Part shown: positions 30,601 to 37,977 of the stretch, one piece after another | Position numbering within the stretch: the first letter of the stretch is position 1 | How the letters are laid out: every line of letters begins with the position of its first letter | Source of the DNA: Gardnerella vaginalis 1500E | GTDB taxonomy: Bacteria; Actinomycetota; Actinomycetes; Actinomycetales; Bifidobacteriaceae | DNA: 64,000 nucleotides | Reading direction: 5' to 3' | Assembly: GCF_000263595.1 (NCBI RefSeq) | Contig: NZ_ADES01000007.1 | Coordinates: 62,001 to 126,000 of the forward strand | Notes under the pieces: model-generated | What the model was told of the DNA's origin: nothing | The model's database searches: none | The model's input: only the letters and a program-made list of their open reading frames with translations | Position numbers and translations under genes: made by a program

Positions 30601-31203
30601 GATTGAAAGCCCGTGATTCATGAGTTCAATAAAGAAATTGTCGCGACCAAAAATATCTTGAAACTCTCCGGCTGCGCGCAAAGCCTCATTGAACTGGCCT
30701 AATCGAAGACGCGTTTGAATAATTCCAGAAGGGCATCCCGAAGACGCAATTACGCCTTTTGAGTAGGTTGAAAGCACATCTTTATCCATACGTGGGTAAC
30801 GCATTACACGGCCTTCAAGATTTGCAACAGACGAAGCTTTAAGAAGATTTGTTAAGCCTTCATCGTTTTGCGCCCACAAAGTCATGTGTGTAATTAAGCC
30901 GCCGCCCGAAACATCGTCTGCACGCTGATCTTCCGTGCCCCAATGCACGCGGCTTTTATCTTGTCTTGCGGTTTCAGGAGTAACATACGCTTCAATACCA
31001 ATAATCGGCTTAATTCCGACTTTTACAGCGGTGCTCCACATTTCGTACGCGCCGTGCATGTTTCCGTGATCTGTAATAGCCACAGCCGGCATGCCCAATT
31101 CTTTCGCACGATTTACCAAATCGGGAATTTTTGACGCACCATCAAGAAGCGAATAGTGCGTGTGATTGTGTAAATGTACGAAGTTGGTTTCCGGCTGAGT
31201 CAT
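27637..31203 (-). CDS. dnaE: DNA polymerase III alpha subunit
   Basis: This is the replicative polymerase of the C family. The order is PHP domain (HLHNHTHYSLLDGASK, TDHGNMHG), palm with PDIDVDFDPDGR and its catalytic aspartates, thumb and fingers (GPGRGSAAGAMVAYAMGIT), the helix-hairpin-helix region, and a C-terminal OB-fold (VTIAGLVTSVDRRVSRKGNAWAIVTVED). The 1188-residue length is standard for DnaE1. No good ribosome site is visible before the ATG. It follows the rluD-like gene by 45 bases. Confidence 0.98.
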   Translation of the reverse strand: MTQPETNFVHLHNHTHYSLLDGASKIPDLVNRAKELGMPAVAITDHGNMHGAYEMWSTAVKVGIKPIIGIEAYVTPETARQDKSRVHWGTEDQRADDVSGGGLITHMTLWAQNDEGLTNLLKASSVANLEGRVMRYPRMDKDVLSTYSKGVIASSGCPSGIIQTRLRLGQFNEALRAAGEFQDIFGRDNFFIELMNHGLSIETRVTKDLLEIAKKLNAPLLATNDLHYVHEEDREAQDAMLCINSGSRLDDPDRFKFDGSGYYLKSAEQMRELFKEFPEACDNTLEIARRCNVMFDDGEDGAFMPQFDCPEGWDETSLFLKKVEEGLERRYNNNIPMEVLKQADYECGVICQMQFCGYFLVVADYINWAKAHGVMVGPGRGSAAGAMVAYAMGITELDPMKHGLIFERFLNPERVSLPDIDVDFDPDGRAKVLEYVGEKYGRDKVAQCVIYGTIKTKQALKDSARIMGYEFSVGEKITKVLPPAKNGKDMSLHDIFDEKSKRYAEAREFREMYDTDPDTHRITEEAKGIEGLIRQTGVHACATIMGSEPITNTSPLLERTDGTITTTFEYHTCETLGLVKMDFLGLSNLTVIRDTLRNIKNNGKEPIDYTKIPLDDKPTYQLLSRGDTLGVFQLDSDGMRALLRTLKPDNFNDISALIALYRPGPMDMDSHTNYAKRKNGLQDIIPIHPEVEKPLKEVLDETYGLIVYQEQVQSAARILAGYSLGKADVLRRAMGKKKPEVLAKEQVPFFEGMKAHGYSEEAAQAVWDVLVPFSGYAFNKAHSAAYGLISYWTAYLKTHYPVEFMAALLQNERTNKDKTALYLGEARRMGIQVLQPDVNESVLEYSAVGDVVRFGLGAIRNVGDKAVNDIISEREAGRSRFVNFMDFVKRVPISALNRRLVESLIKAGAFDSIDPNRRALLQICNPAIDSVIALKRKQAEGQFDLFADIDSSSDSSDDTGLGDMQITVPDVEEWDKKTKLNFEREMLGLYVSDHPLSGLSAVLADLREMSIAQLIDRARTMSDGQQVTIAGLVTSVDRRVSRKGNAWAIVTVEDMESSIQCMFFGKVYEASAQELAIDQVVRIRGQVEVRDETVSMRATEFEVPTLESVDERPITIVVPRKALDKGHVEELSNILSRHPGCCQVRLALLDDSGRAQVLTFGDRFRVKRDTSLFAEMKIVFGSNCLPSA

Positions 31204-31248
31204 AAATGATATTCTATAAGCGAAAGCTGACCGAAAAATGCAAAAACG

Positions 31249-32352
31249 CTACTTTGATAATTCTCGCATGGCTTCTAAAGCGTGTTGCAAATCAGAAGGA
31301 TAATTCGACTCTACTCTAATAACTTTGCCCGTTCTAGGATGCGTAAAAATAAGCTCCATAGAGTGAAGCCACTGCCTTGTTAAACCAAGCTTTTTAGCCA
31401 AAACTGGATTCGCCCCATACATTGAATCCCCTACCAAAGGATGACCAATAGACGTAAAATGCACGCGGATCTGATGAGTGCGCCCAGTTTCCAAGTTAAC
31501 ACTTGCTAAAGTTGCTTGACCGAAGCGTTCAAGAACATCCCAATGCGTAACAGCAGGTTTTCCATTTGGCGTGATTGTGAAACGAAAATCAGATACTTTT
31601 GCGCGACCAATAGGAGCTTCAATTGTTGCTTTATTTTGCGTTAAGTCGCCTTGAACAAGCGCATGATATGTTTTTTTAACAGTGTGATTAGCAAACTGCT
31701 TTTTCATTTCTTCATACGCTAAATCTGTTCTGCAAACAAGCATTAGGCCGCTTGTGCCAGCATCAAGACGACTTACAATACCACGGCGATTTTCATCTCC
31801 AGCAGTATGCGAAATACTAATTCCGCGTTTTTCTAAAGCCTCTCCCACTGTTGGACCACACCAGCCTTGAGCTTGGTGAGCAGCCATTCCAATAGGCTTA
31901 TCTACAACCACAATATCTTCGTCTTTATAAGCGATTTTCATGCTTTGTTCGATTGCTTGATTTTGTAGCTGTAGCTCTATTTGATTATTTTGTTGATTAT
32001 CTTGCAGATTTTCTATTTGATTATCTATTTGATTATCTATTTGATTATCTATTTGATTATCTATTTGAATATCTATTTGAATATTCTGCAGATTTTTTTG
32101 CTGGCTTTCGTCTTGAAGCGCATCATTTTTGCAACTATTTTCAGCAAAATCTTCGCCAACTAAATCATCGAATATTATTTCGTCACTACTAAGCAAAAGT
32201 GCGGATTTATTTGCTTTACGATTAGCAATACGCACAGAGCCTTTTGAAATAAAATCGCTTGCTTTTGAACGCGAAATATTGCGCAATTTTGAAACTGCAA
32301 CGTCAAAACGGCAACCAACTAAATCTTCAGGAACCGGCATACTGCTTTGCAT
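31249..32352 (-). CDS. RluA-family 23S rRNA pseudouridine synthase (RluD-like) with repeat-coded insert
   Basis: An N-terminal S4-like RNA-binding domain (VAVSKLRNISRSKASDFISKGSVRI) and a pseudouridine synthase domain (DIVVVDKPIGMAAHQ, RLDAGTSGLMLV with the catalytic Asp, LETGRTHQIRVHF) are joined by a low-complexity stretch at about residues 91-136 of repeated I-D-N-Q units. That stretch is coded by a 12-bp DNA repeat (32012-32085). Position next to lspA matches the usual lspA-rluD pair. The target uridine cannot be assigned. ATG lies just after the lspA stop. Confidence 0.92.
   Translation of the reverse strand: MQSSMPVPEDLVGCRFDVAVSKLRNISRSKASDFISKGSVRIANRKANKSALLLSSDEIIFDDLVGEDFAENSCKNDALQDESQQKNLQNIQIDIQIDNQIDNQIDNQIDNQIENLQDNQQNNQIELQLQNQAIEQSMKIAYKDEDIVVVDKPIGMAAHQAQGWCGPTVGEALEKRGISISHTAGDENRRGIVSRLDAGTSGLMLVCRTDLAYEEMKKQFANHTVKKTYHALVQGDLTQNKATIEAPIGRAKVSDFRFTITPNGKPAVTHWDVLERFGQATLASVNLETGRTHQIRVHFTSIGHPLVGDSMYGANPVLAKKLGLTRQWLHSMELIFTHPRTGKVIRVESNYPSDLQHALEAMRELSK
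32012..32085. repeat. 12-bp in-frame tandem repeat inside the rluD-like gene
   Basis: The unit TATTTGATTATC occurs about four times, followed by related TATTTGAATATC units. It codes for a four-residue D-N-Q-I repeat, so unit gain or loss keeps the reading frame. Confidence 0.85.
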
Positions 32353-32354
32353 AA

Positions 32355-32927
32355 TTAATTGTTGCTTTCGGAAGTATTTTCGGAAGTATTTTCAAAAGCA
32401 TTTTCGTCAGTGTTTTCGTCATCACTTTCGCCAGGCTTAAACGGCGTTTCAAACAAAATCAAACCAACAAACCAAATGCCTGCAATAGCAAGAATAATAT
32501 CCGCAACGTTACCAACTGACCAACCGTAGTTAATAAAGTCAACAACTTTGCCGTCCAAAAAATGCTCGGCATAAATTGCACGATCAATCAAATTGCCAAA
32601 AGCGCCAGAAAACGCTAAAGACAGCACAATCGTCCACTGCAAAGATTTTGTGCGACGAACTGCAGCAAGCATAGCTACACAAGCCAAAATCGCCACTATG
32701 CTAATAAAACTAGTCAAGCCAGAACCTAGACCAAACGAAGCACCGCCATTTCGCACAAGCGAAAGCATTAAGGAATTAGGAATACAAACAATCTGCTTTC
32801 CGTACTGTAAAGCGCTAAGAGCCCACAGTTTGCTAAGGCGATCCACAACAAGCCCAACAATAACAATAAGTGCAAAAACGGCTGCGCGAGTACGCAGCCG
32901 TTTCACACGCACATCTCTATGCGTCAA
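32355..32927 (-). CDS. lspA: lipoprotein signal peptidase LspA
   Basis: LspA removes signal peptides from prolipoproteins. Four membrane segments are visible. The catalytic aspartates lie in FGNLIDR and VGNVADI, with VVDFINYGW between. The C-terminal tail of about 23 residues is acidic and repetitive (ENTSENTSES), coded by a 15-bp DNA repeat. The start is a TTG with weak CGGAT nearby; the start could be a few codons later. It forms the common divIVA-lspA-rluD gene order. Confidence 0.94.
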   Translation of the reverse strand: MTHRDVRVKRLRTRAAVFALIVIVGLVVDRLSKLWALSALQYGKQIVCIPNSLMLSLVRNGGASFGLGSGLTSFISIVAILACVAMLAAVRRTKSLQWTIVLSLAFSGAFGNLIDRAIYAEHFLDGKVVDFINYGWSVGNVADIILAIAGIWFVGLILFETPFKPGESDDENTDENAFENTSENTSESNN

Positions 32928-33007
32928 TTTTTATCCGATCTGTAAATAAAAATAGCATCTGCTTAAAGCGCGAGAACATTTAAAAGTTACGCGCTTTAAG
33001 AAGAAAA

Positions 33008-34336
33008 CTACTCTTGCTTATCCTCATTGGAAGCTTGCTTCTGACCAAGAGAAGCATACGCGTTTTCGTCAGAAACTTGAGCAACCAACTGGCCAAGGAA
33101 GTCAGTCAAGCGAGTGCGATACTCAGTCTCAAACTGCTTGAGGCTCTGAATATTGCCTTCAATAACCTGAGTCTGCTTCTCAAGATTCTCGCGCACCTGA
33201 CGAGCATAAGCGTCAGCAGCTGTGCGTGTTGTAGAATCATAGTCTGCAGCGCGATGCTGTACTTCGGACTCGTACTGGTCAGCCTGATCGTGAGTCTGCT
33301 TAGCATAATCGTCAGCAGCCTGACGAACCTTACCAGAGTAAGCATCAGCCTCATTATGAGCACGAGCAGCATAAGAATCAGCATCGCTGCGAGTACGAGT
33401 AGAGTAATCATCTGCATCGGCACGAGTTTGCTTATTGTACTCATCTGCCTCAGAACGAGTGCGCTCAGAATACTCATCAGCTTTAGCAACTGTTTCGTTA
33501 TAGCGAGCCTGGCTCTCTTCAACAATCTGCTGAGCCTTAGCCTTGCCCTTATCAACGTACTGATCGTGCAATTGCATTGCAAGAGTCAACATAGCAGTTG
33601 CGCGCTCTGGCTCAGAACCCTGGGCATCAGCACCAGCGCCAGCAATCTTCTGCAAGCTACCAGTTTCAGTATTTGGCTCCATCTTAGAAACTTGTTGACG
33701 AAGCTGCTCTTCACGCTGACGAGATTCTTCAAGCTGCTTAGAAAGCTCCTGAACCCTAGCGTTTTCCTGCTGGGTAACAACAAGCTGCTGACGAACAGCT
33801 TCGAGCTCACGACCCAAGTTTTCGCTATTTGCACGGAAGTCATCGCGCTGGCGAGTAACAGTTTCAAGCTCCTTCTGAACCTTATCTGCGTTATCTGCCT
33901 TAGCGGTTTGAGCAGTAAGCTGATCAACCTGAGCACCCAAGCCATCCAGCTGCTCCTTAAGCTGTTGGTTTTGAGCGGTAAGAGCACGGTTGCTTTCTTC
34001 AGCTTCACGCAACTTAGTTTCAGTCGCCTCAAGCTTTTCAGCAGATTCATTAGATTCACCCTGCTGCTTAGCAGCGTTGCGCAACATTTCATTTTCTTGA
34101 GTTAAGGACTCAACTTTAGAAGTCAACTCAGCAATCTTGGTATTCAAGCCCGCAACATCGCGGCCGAGGGATTGTGTGGAAGCACCAAGTCCCTGCACTG
34201 CCTGCTGACCAAGCGCTTCTATTGTTTCTGTAACTTGATCGAGAAATTCGTCAACCTCGTCAACGTCATATCCTCCCTTGAAACGTACAATCTGGAAGGT
34301 ATGCTCTCGAATGTCCTTAGGCGTCAACAGAGTCAT
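33008..34336 (-). CDS. divIVA: DivIVA/Wag31-type polar growth and division protein
   Basis: DivIVA proteins are coiled coils that gather at curved membrane and, in actinobacteria, organise polar or septal wall growth. The N-terminal membrane-binding domain is clear (MTLLTPKDIREHTFQIVRFKGGYDVDEVDEFLDQV). Residues about 60-230 form a long coiled coil. Residues about 265-385 contain an 11-residue-type repeat with Ala-Asp-x-Tyr (RADADDYSTRTRSDADSYAAR). This region would form an extended helix. GAGGTG lies eight bases before the ATG. lspA follows. Confidence 0.93.
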   Translation of the reverse strand: MTLLTPKDIREHTFQIVRFKGGYDVDEVDEFLDQVTETIEALGQQAVQGLGASTQSLGRDVAGLNTKIAELTSKVESLTQENEMLRNAAKQQGESNESAEKLEATETKLREAEESNRALTAQNQQLKEQLDGLGAQVDQLTAQTAKADNADKVQKELETVTRQRDDFRANSENLGRELEAVRQQLVVTQQENARVQELSKQLEESRQREEQLRQQVSKMEPNTETGSLQKIAGAGADAQGSEPERATAMLTLAMQLHDQYVDKGKAKAQQIVEESQARYNETVAKADEYSERTRSEADEYNKQTRADADDYSTRTRSDADSYAARAHNEADAYSGKVRQAADDYAKQTHDQADQYESEVQHRAADYDSTTRTAADAYARQVRENLEKQTQVIEGNIQSLKQFETEYRTRLTDFLGQLVAQVSDENAYASLGQKQASNEDKQE

Positions 34337-34531
34337 ATGCTTTACACCTCGCTTTTGGGACGCATCTCATTGATATATATCTATTCGATGCTATCACGTA
34401 CGCAGAAAATTAGGGCAAATAATGCGAAAATTTATGCGCAAAACGCCGATTTTATAAAAAATTACGTATTAAACAGCAAAAGATGATTGATATATTTCAC
34501 AGCTCACAAACTATAGTTCAGTTTAGCGGGA

Positions 34532-34537
34532 TATAAT
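34532..34537 (+). promoter_or_regulatory. candidate -10 box of galE
   Basis: TATAAT 45 bases before the galE ATG. The 245-base spacer to the divergent divIVA gene is AT-rich and otherwise shows no gene; no clear -35 is seen. Confidence 0.5.
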
Positions 34538-34581
34538 TGCAGAGATTACACAAAGATACAAAATACGAGGAAAGGTCAATA

Positions 34582-35592
34582 ATGACTGTTCTTGTTACAG
34601 GCGGATGCGGTTACATTGGAGCACACGTAGTTCACGCCCTACATAAAATAAATCAGAATGTTGTCGTAGTAGACGATTTAAGCTACGGAAAGCCTACTAG
34701 AATCGAAGGCGCCCGACTTTATGGCATGGATATTGCCTCTCCAGACGCCGGAGCACGTCTTGCGCAAATTATGAAGGACGAGAATGTTGATTCCGTAATT
34801 CATTTTGCTGCCAGAAAGCAGGTTGGCGAGTCCGTCGAAAAGCCGCTTTGGTATTATCAGCAGAATATTAACGGTATGCTGAATGTTCTTGAGGGAATGA
34901 AAGATAGCGGAGTAAAGAAGCTCGTATTCTCGTCTTCCGCAGCAACTTACGGCGTTCCACCTGTTGATGTTGTGCCAGAAGACGTTGTTCCTATGATTCC
35001 AATCAACCCTTACGGACAAACTAAGCTTTTTGGCGAGTGGATGGCACGCGCTTGCGAGCACACATACGGCATTCGCTTCTGCGCACTGCGTTATTTCAAT
35101 GTTGCAGGCTGCGGTCCGGTTGAATTAGAAGATCCTGCAATTTTGAACCTGATTCCTATGCTTTTTGAACGTTTGCAGCGCGGTAAAGCTCCTGCTATTT
35201 TTGGTGACGACTATCCTACTGCAGATGGCACTTGCATTCGTGACTACATTCACGTTTCAGATTTGGCAGACGCTCATCTTGAAGCGCTTAAGTATTTGGA
35301 TTTGGATAATCGCAAGTACGATTCTTTTAATGTTGGAACTGGTAAAGGCACTTCCGTTCGAGAAATTGTTGAAGAAGTACGAAAAGTTACAGGCCTTCCA
35401 TTTAAGGAAACTGTGCTGGATCGTCGAGCAGGAGACCCTCCTCAGCTTATTGGCAGCCCAAAGCGCATTAATGAGGAAATGGGCTGGTATGCTCGCTACG
35501 ACGTTAAGGATATTGTGGAATCTGCTTGGGCAGCTTGGCAAGCAAATCCTGAACATCATATTGATGTTGAATCGTGGAAGCAGATTGATTAG
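34582..35592 (+). CDS. galE: UDP-glucose 4-epimerase
   Basis: GalE interconverts UDP-glucose and UDP-galactose with tightly bound NAD. It shows the Rossmann loop TGGCGYIGAHVV, SSSAATYG, the catalytic Tyr-x3-Lys in NPYGQTKLFGEW, LRYFNVAGC, and GDDYPTADGTCIRDYIHVSDLADAH. GAGGAAAGG precedes the ATG at 34582; the 15 codons upstream are not part of the gene. It may serve UDP-sugar supply for galactose use or surface glycans. A terminator follows. Confidence 0.96.
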   Translation: MTVLVTGGCGYIGAHVVHALHKINQNVVVVDDLSYGKPTRIEGARLYGMDIASPDAGARLAQIMKDENVDSVIHFAARKQVGESVEKPLWYYQQNINGMLNVLEGMKDSGVKKLVFSSSAATYGVPPVDVVPEDVVPMIPINPYGQTKLFGEWMARACEHTYGIRFCALRYFNVAGCGPVELEDPAILNLIPMLFERLQRGKAPAIFGDDYPTADGTCIRDYIHVSDLADAHLEALKYLDLDNRKYDSFNVGTGKGTSVREIVEEVRKVTGLPFKETVLDRRAGDPPQLIGSPKRINEEMGWYARYDVKDIVESAWAAWQANPEHHIDVESWKQID

Positions 35593-35611
35593 TAAATTTA
35601 CTAGATAAAAC

Positions 35612-35643
35612 AAAACGCGCGACAAAACTGCCGCGCGTTTTTT
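35612..35643. terminator. bidirectional terminator between galE and tRNA-Phe
   Basis: Stem AAAACGCGCG / CGCGCGTTTT with a 10-base loop and T-run. It serves galE on the plus strand, and A-richness on the other side suits the converging tRNA transcript. Confidence 0.85.
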
Positions 35644-35656
35644 GTTGTTTTACTTG

Positions 35657-35729
35657 TGGCTCCGAGCGGGATCGATCCGCTGACCTAGCGATTTTCAGTC
35701 GCTCGCTCTACCAACTGAGCTACAGAGCC
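35657..35729 (-). tRNA. tRNA-Phe (GAA)
   Basis: The minus strand folds into a standard cloverleaf: acceptor stem GGCTCTG / CGGAGCC with discriminator A, D-loop AGCTCAGTTGGTAGAGC, anticodon loop CTGAAAA with GAA, T-arm GATCGATCC. The CCA end is not encoded. Confidence 0.96.
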
Positions 35730-35744
35730 ATGATGAATAAAAAA

Positions 35745-35758
35745 CCCGGCGAACCGGG
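35745..35758 (-). terminator. terminator after tRNA-Asp
   Basis: CCCGG-CGAA-CCGGG followed on the minus strand by a run of T separates tRNA-Asp from tRNA-Phe, so the two tRNAs may be separate transcripts. Confidence 0.65.
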
Positions 35759-35771
35759 CCTTTACTAATCG

Positions 35772-35845
35772 CGACCCCGGCCGGACTTGAACCGGTGACC
35801 TCCGCCGTGACAGGGCGGCGCTCTAACCAACTGAGCTACGGGGCC
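35772..35845 (-). tRNA. tRNA-Asp (GTC)
   Basis: The minus strand gives acceptor stem GGCCCCG / CGGGGTC with discriminator G, D-arm AGCTCAGTTGGTTAGAGC, anticodon loop with GTC (CCTGTCACG), and T-arm CCGGTTCAAGTCCGG. CCA is not encoded. Confidence 0.96.
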
Positions 35846-35943
35846 GTGGCTTATTCTCTCGAACAGCCGAGTCACTATCTTACAGAATCCTCACCAAAAA
35901 GCAAGTGCTCAGCTCTTTCGGCGTGTTGCACGCAAATAAAACG

Positions 35944-37977
35944 CTACTCAAGCTCAATCGCGCCAGTGCAAAGCTGATAATACTCCCCGCGCTTAGCTAA
36001 CAACTCTTCGTGAGAACCGCGCTCAATAATTTGGCCGTGATTCAAAACCATAATCACATCCGCATTGCGAACCGTAGAAAGCCTGTGCGCAATTACAAAC
36101 ACAGTGCGCCCTTCCATAAGCGAATCCATGCCGTGCTGCACTAAAGCCTCAGTATGAGTATCGATTGAAGAAGTTGCCTCATCTAAAATAAGCACAGGCG
36201 GATTTGCAACAGCCGCACGAGCAATCGCAATAAGCTGCTTTTGACCTTGCGAAAGATCTTCTCCTCCGCCAGTAAGCTTCGTATTATAACCATCTTTAAG
36301 TTTAGAAATAAAAGCATCAGCATGAGCTAATTTTGCGGCATTAACACAATCTTCATCGCTAGCCTCTAGGTTTCCGTAGCGAATATTATCCATTATTGTG
36401 CCTGTAAATAAGTTCACGTCCTGAAGAACTGTGCCAATAGCGTAACGCAAATCCGTTTTTAGAATATCTCGCACGTCAATTCCGTCGTACAAAATCTGAC
36501 CATCGTCAATATCGTAAAAACGCGTAAGCAAATTAGCAATAGTAGTTTTGCCAGCACCCGTAGCGCCAACTAAAGCAACTTTTTGCCCCGGCTTTGCAAA
36601 CCAAGTAATATCGTGCAAAACAGGCTTTTTGGAATCGTAGCCAAACACAACGTCTGTAAAGCGCACGTCTCCTCGAAGCAAAGTGTATCTGCCATCTTCA
36701 GAAGTTAGAGCGTCTCGTTTTGCGTGGCAAACCACCTCTTGAGCCATTTGACTTAATTCCTGAGCGCGCTTAGTTGCTTTAGTTCCGTTATCTTTAGCAT
36801 CACGCTTCCAAGCCCAATAAATATTCGCGCCTTCTTCTTTTTCGTCAACTTCTTGCAAAACTTTAAATGTTGATTCGCTAGAAAGCTGCTTAGAAGATTG
36901 GCAAATCTTTACTTTTACAAGGCGAACAGTGCCAGCATCCGGCTCAGGATCTTCGTCAAGAAACTCAAAAATGCGTGACGCTCCAGCCAAAGCCATCATA
37001 AGCGAATTAATTTGCATTGTAATTTCGCCAATAGGGTTAATAAACGCGCGCGAAAGAGTAAGAAGCGATATTAGTGTTCCAAGAGTCAGAGGGCCAGAAG
37101 AGGCAAGACCAAAAGTTGGAATTCCTGCAGAAACTGCCCATGCACCTAGCAAAGCAATAAGCACATAAAGAAGGTAGCTTGCGTTACTAATTACCGGCAT
37201 TACATTATTTGCGTAAGAATTAGCATTTGCCGAAAGTTTTTGCACTTTTTCAGCGTAAATATCTAATTTTTTTGTTGTAGCGGCTTCGTGATTAAAAATT
37301 TTAATGACTTTTTTGCCGGTTGCTGATTCTTCAACGAACTTATTCAACTCACCCAAAGCGTTTTGGAATTGTTCAAAAAGTTTGCCTGAGCGCTTAAGCA
37401 TAAATCTGACTAAATACAGCAGCAAAGCCGTAAACACTGCCACGAAAGCGGCAACAGGAAGCGAAAGCCACATAATAGACACAAAGGCTGCTGTAATAGA
37501 AATAAGCGCAGAAAAAGAGTCTGGAAAAGCCCACGAAATCGCTTCACGAAGAACTTCAGTATCGTTAGTGTAGCGGCTCATAACATCGCCGTAGCCTTGA
37601 GAATCAAGGTATTTAAGCGAAAGCTTTTGCTGATGCTTAAACATTGTGTTACGCAAATCGCGCATAACACTTTCAGCAATTTGTGCGACGAGTCTACTCC
37701 ACAGCCAGCAGCTGAACACACCAACTGCATACACGCTTGCCATAAGAATTATCATGCGCAAAAGCGGCATCCAATCCGGATTATGCTTGCCAATAAGCGG
37801 AAGAATATACACGTCCACAAGCGATTGCAGGAACATTGCGCAAGCCGCTTGAACAATAGAACTTACAATAATCGCGACTAAAATTACGAAAATTTTTGCG
37901 CGATAAACCATTACGCAAGAAGCAAGACGTTTTAGAGCTGGCCAATTTATTGCGCGAGTGTTTTTATTTTTAGTCAT
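35944..37977 (-). CDS. ABC exporter half-transporter, catalytic subunit
   Basis: Six membrane helices in the N-terminal half (type IV exporter fold) are followed by an ATP-binding domain with Walker A GATGAGKTT, Q-loop VLQDVNLF, signature LSQGQ, Walker B plus catalytic Glu VLILDEATSSID, and H-loop IAHRLS. A charged insert of about 80 residues (about 350-430) links the two halves. Its ATG overlaps the stop of the partner gene by one base, so the two are translated together and most likely form a heterodimeric exporter. The substrate (drug, lipid or peptide) is not predictable. Confidence 0.93.
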   Translation of the reverse strand: MTKNKNTRAINWPALKRLASCVMVYRAKIFVILVAIIVSSIVQAACAMFLQSLVDVYILPLIGKHNPDWMPLLRMIILMASVYAVGVFSCWLWSRLVAQIAESVMRDLRNTMFKHQQKLSLKYLDSQGYGDVMSRYTNDTEVLREAISWAFPDSFSALISITAAFVSIMWLSLPVAAFVAVFTALLLYLVRFMLKRSGKLFEQFQNALGELNKFVEESATGKKVIKIFNHEAATTKKLDIYAEKVQKLSANANSYANNVMPVISNASYLLYVLIALLGAWAVSAGIPTFGLASSGPLTLGTLISLLTLSRAFINPIGEITMQINSLMMALAGASRIFEFLDEDPEPDAGTVRLVKVKICQSSKQLSSESTFKVLQEVDEKEEGANIYWAWKRDAKDNGTKATKRAQELSQMAQEVVCHAKRDALTSEDGRYTLLRGDVRFTDVVFGYDSKKPVLHDITWFAKPGQKVALVGATGAGKTTIANLLTRFYDIDDGQILYDGIDVRDILKTDLRYAIGTVLQDVNLFTGTIMDNIRYGNLEASDEDCVNAAKLAHADAFISKLKDGYNTKLTGGGEDLSQGQKQLIAIARAAVANPPVLILDEATSSIDTHTEALVQHGMDSLMEGRTVFVIAHRLSTVRNADVIMVLNHGQIIERGSHEELLAKRGEYYQLCTGAIELE

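Noticed and set aside
32012-32085. Possible CRISPR array
   Set aside because: The 12-bp units are contiguous without spacers and code in frame.
31953-32192. Plus-strand frame of repeated LIDYLFDYLF-type peptide
   Set aside because: It is the reverse reading of the 12-bp repeat in the rluD-like gene.
33100-33600. Possible repeat-rich surface protein on the other strand
   Set aside because: The repeats belong to the coiled coil of DivIVA.
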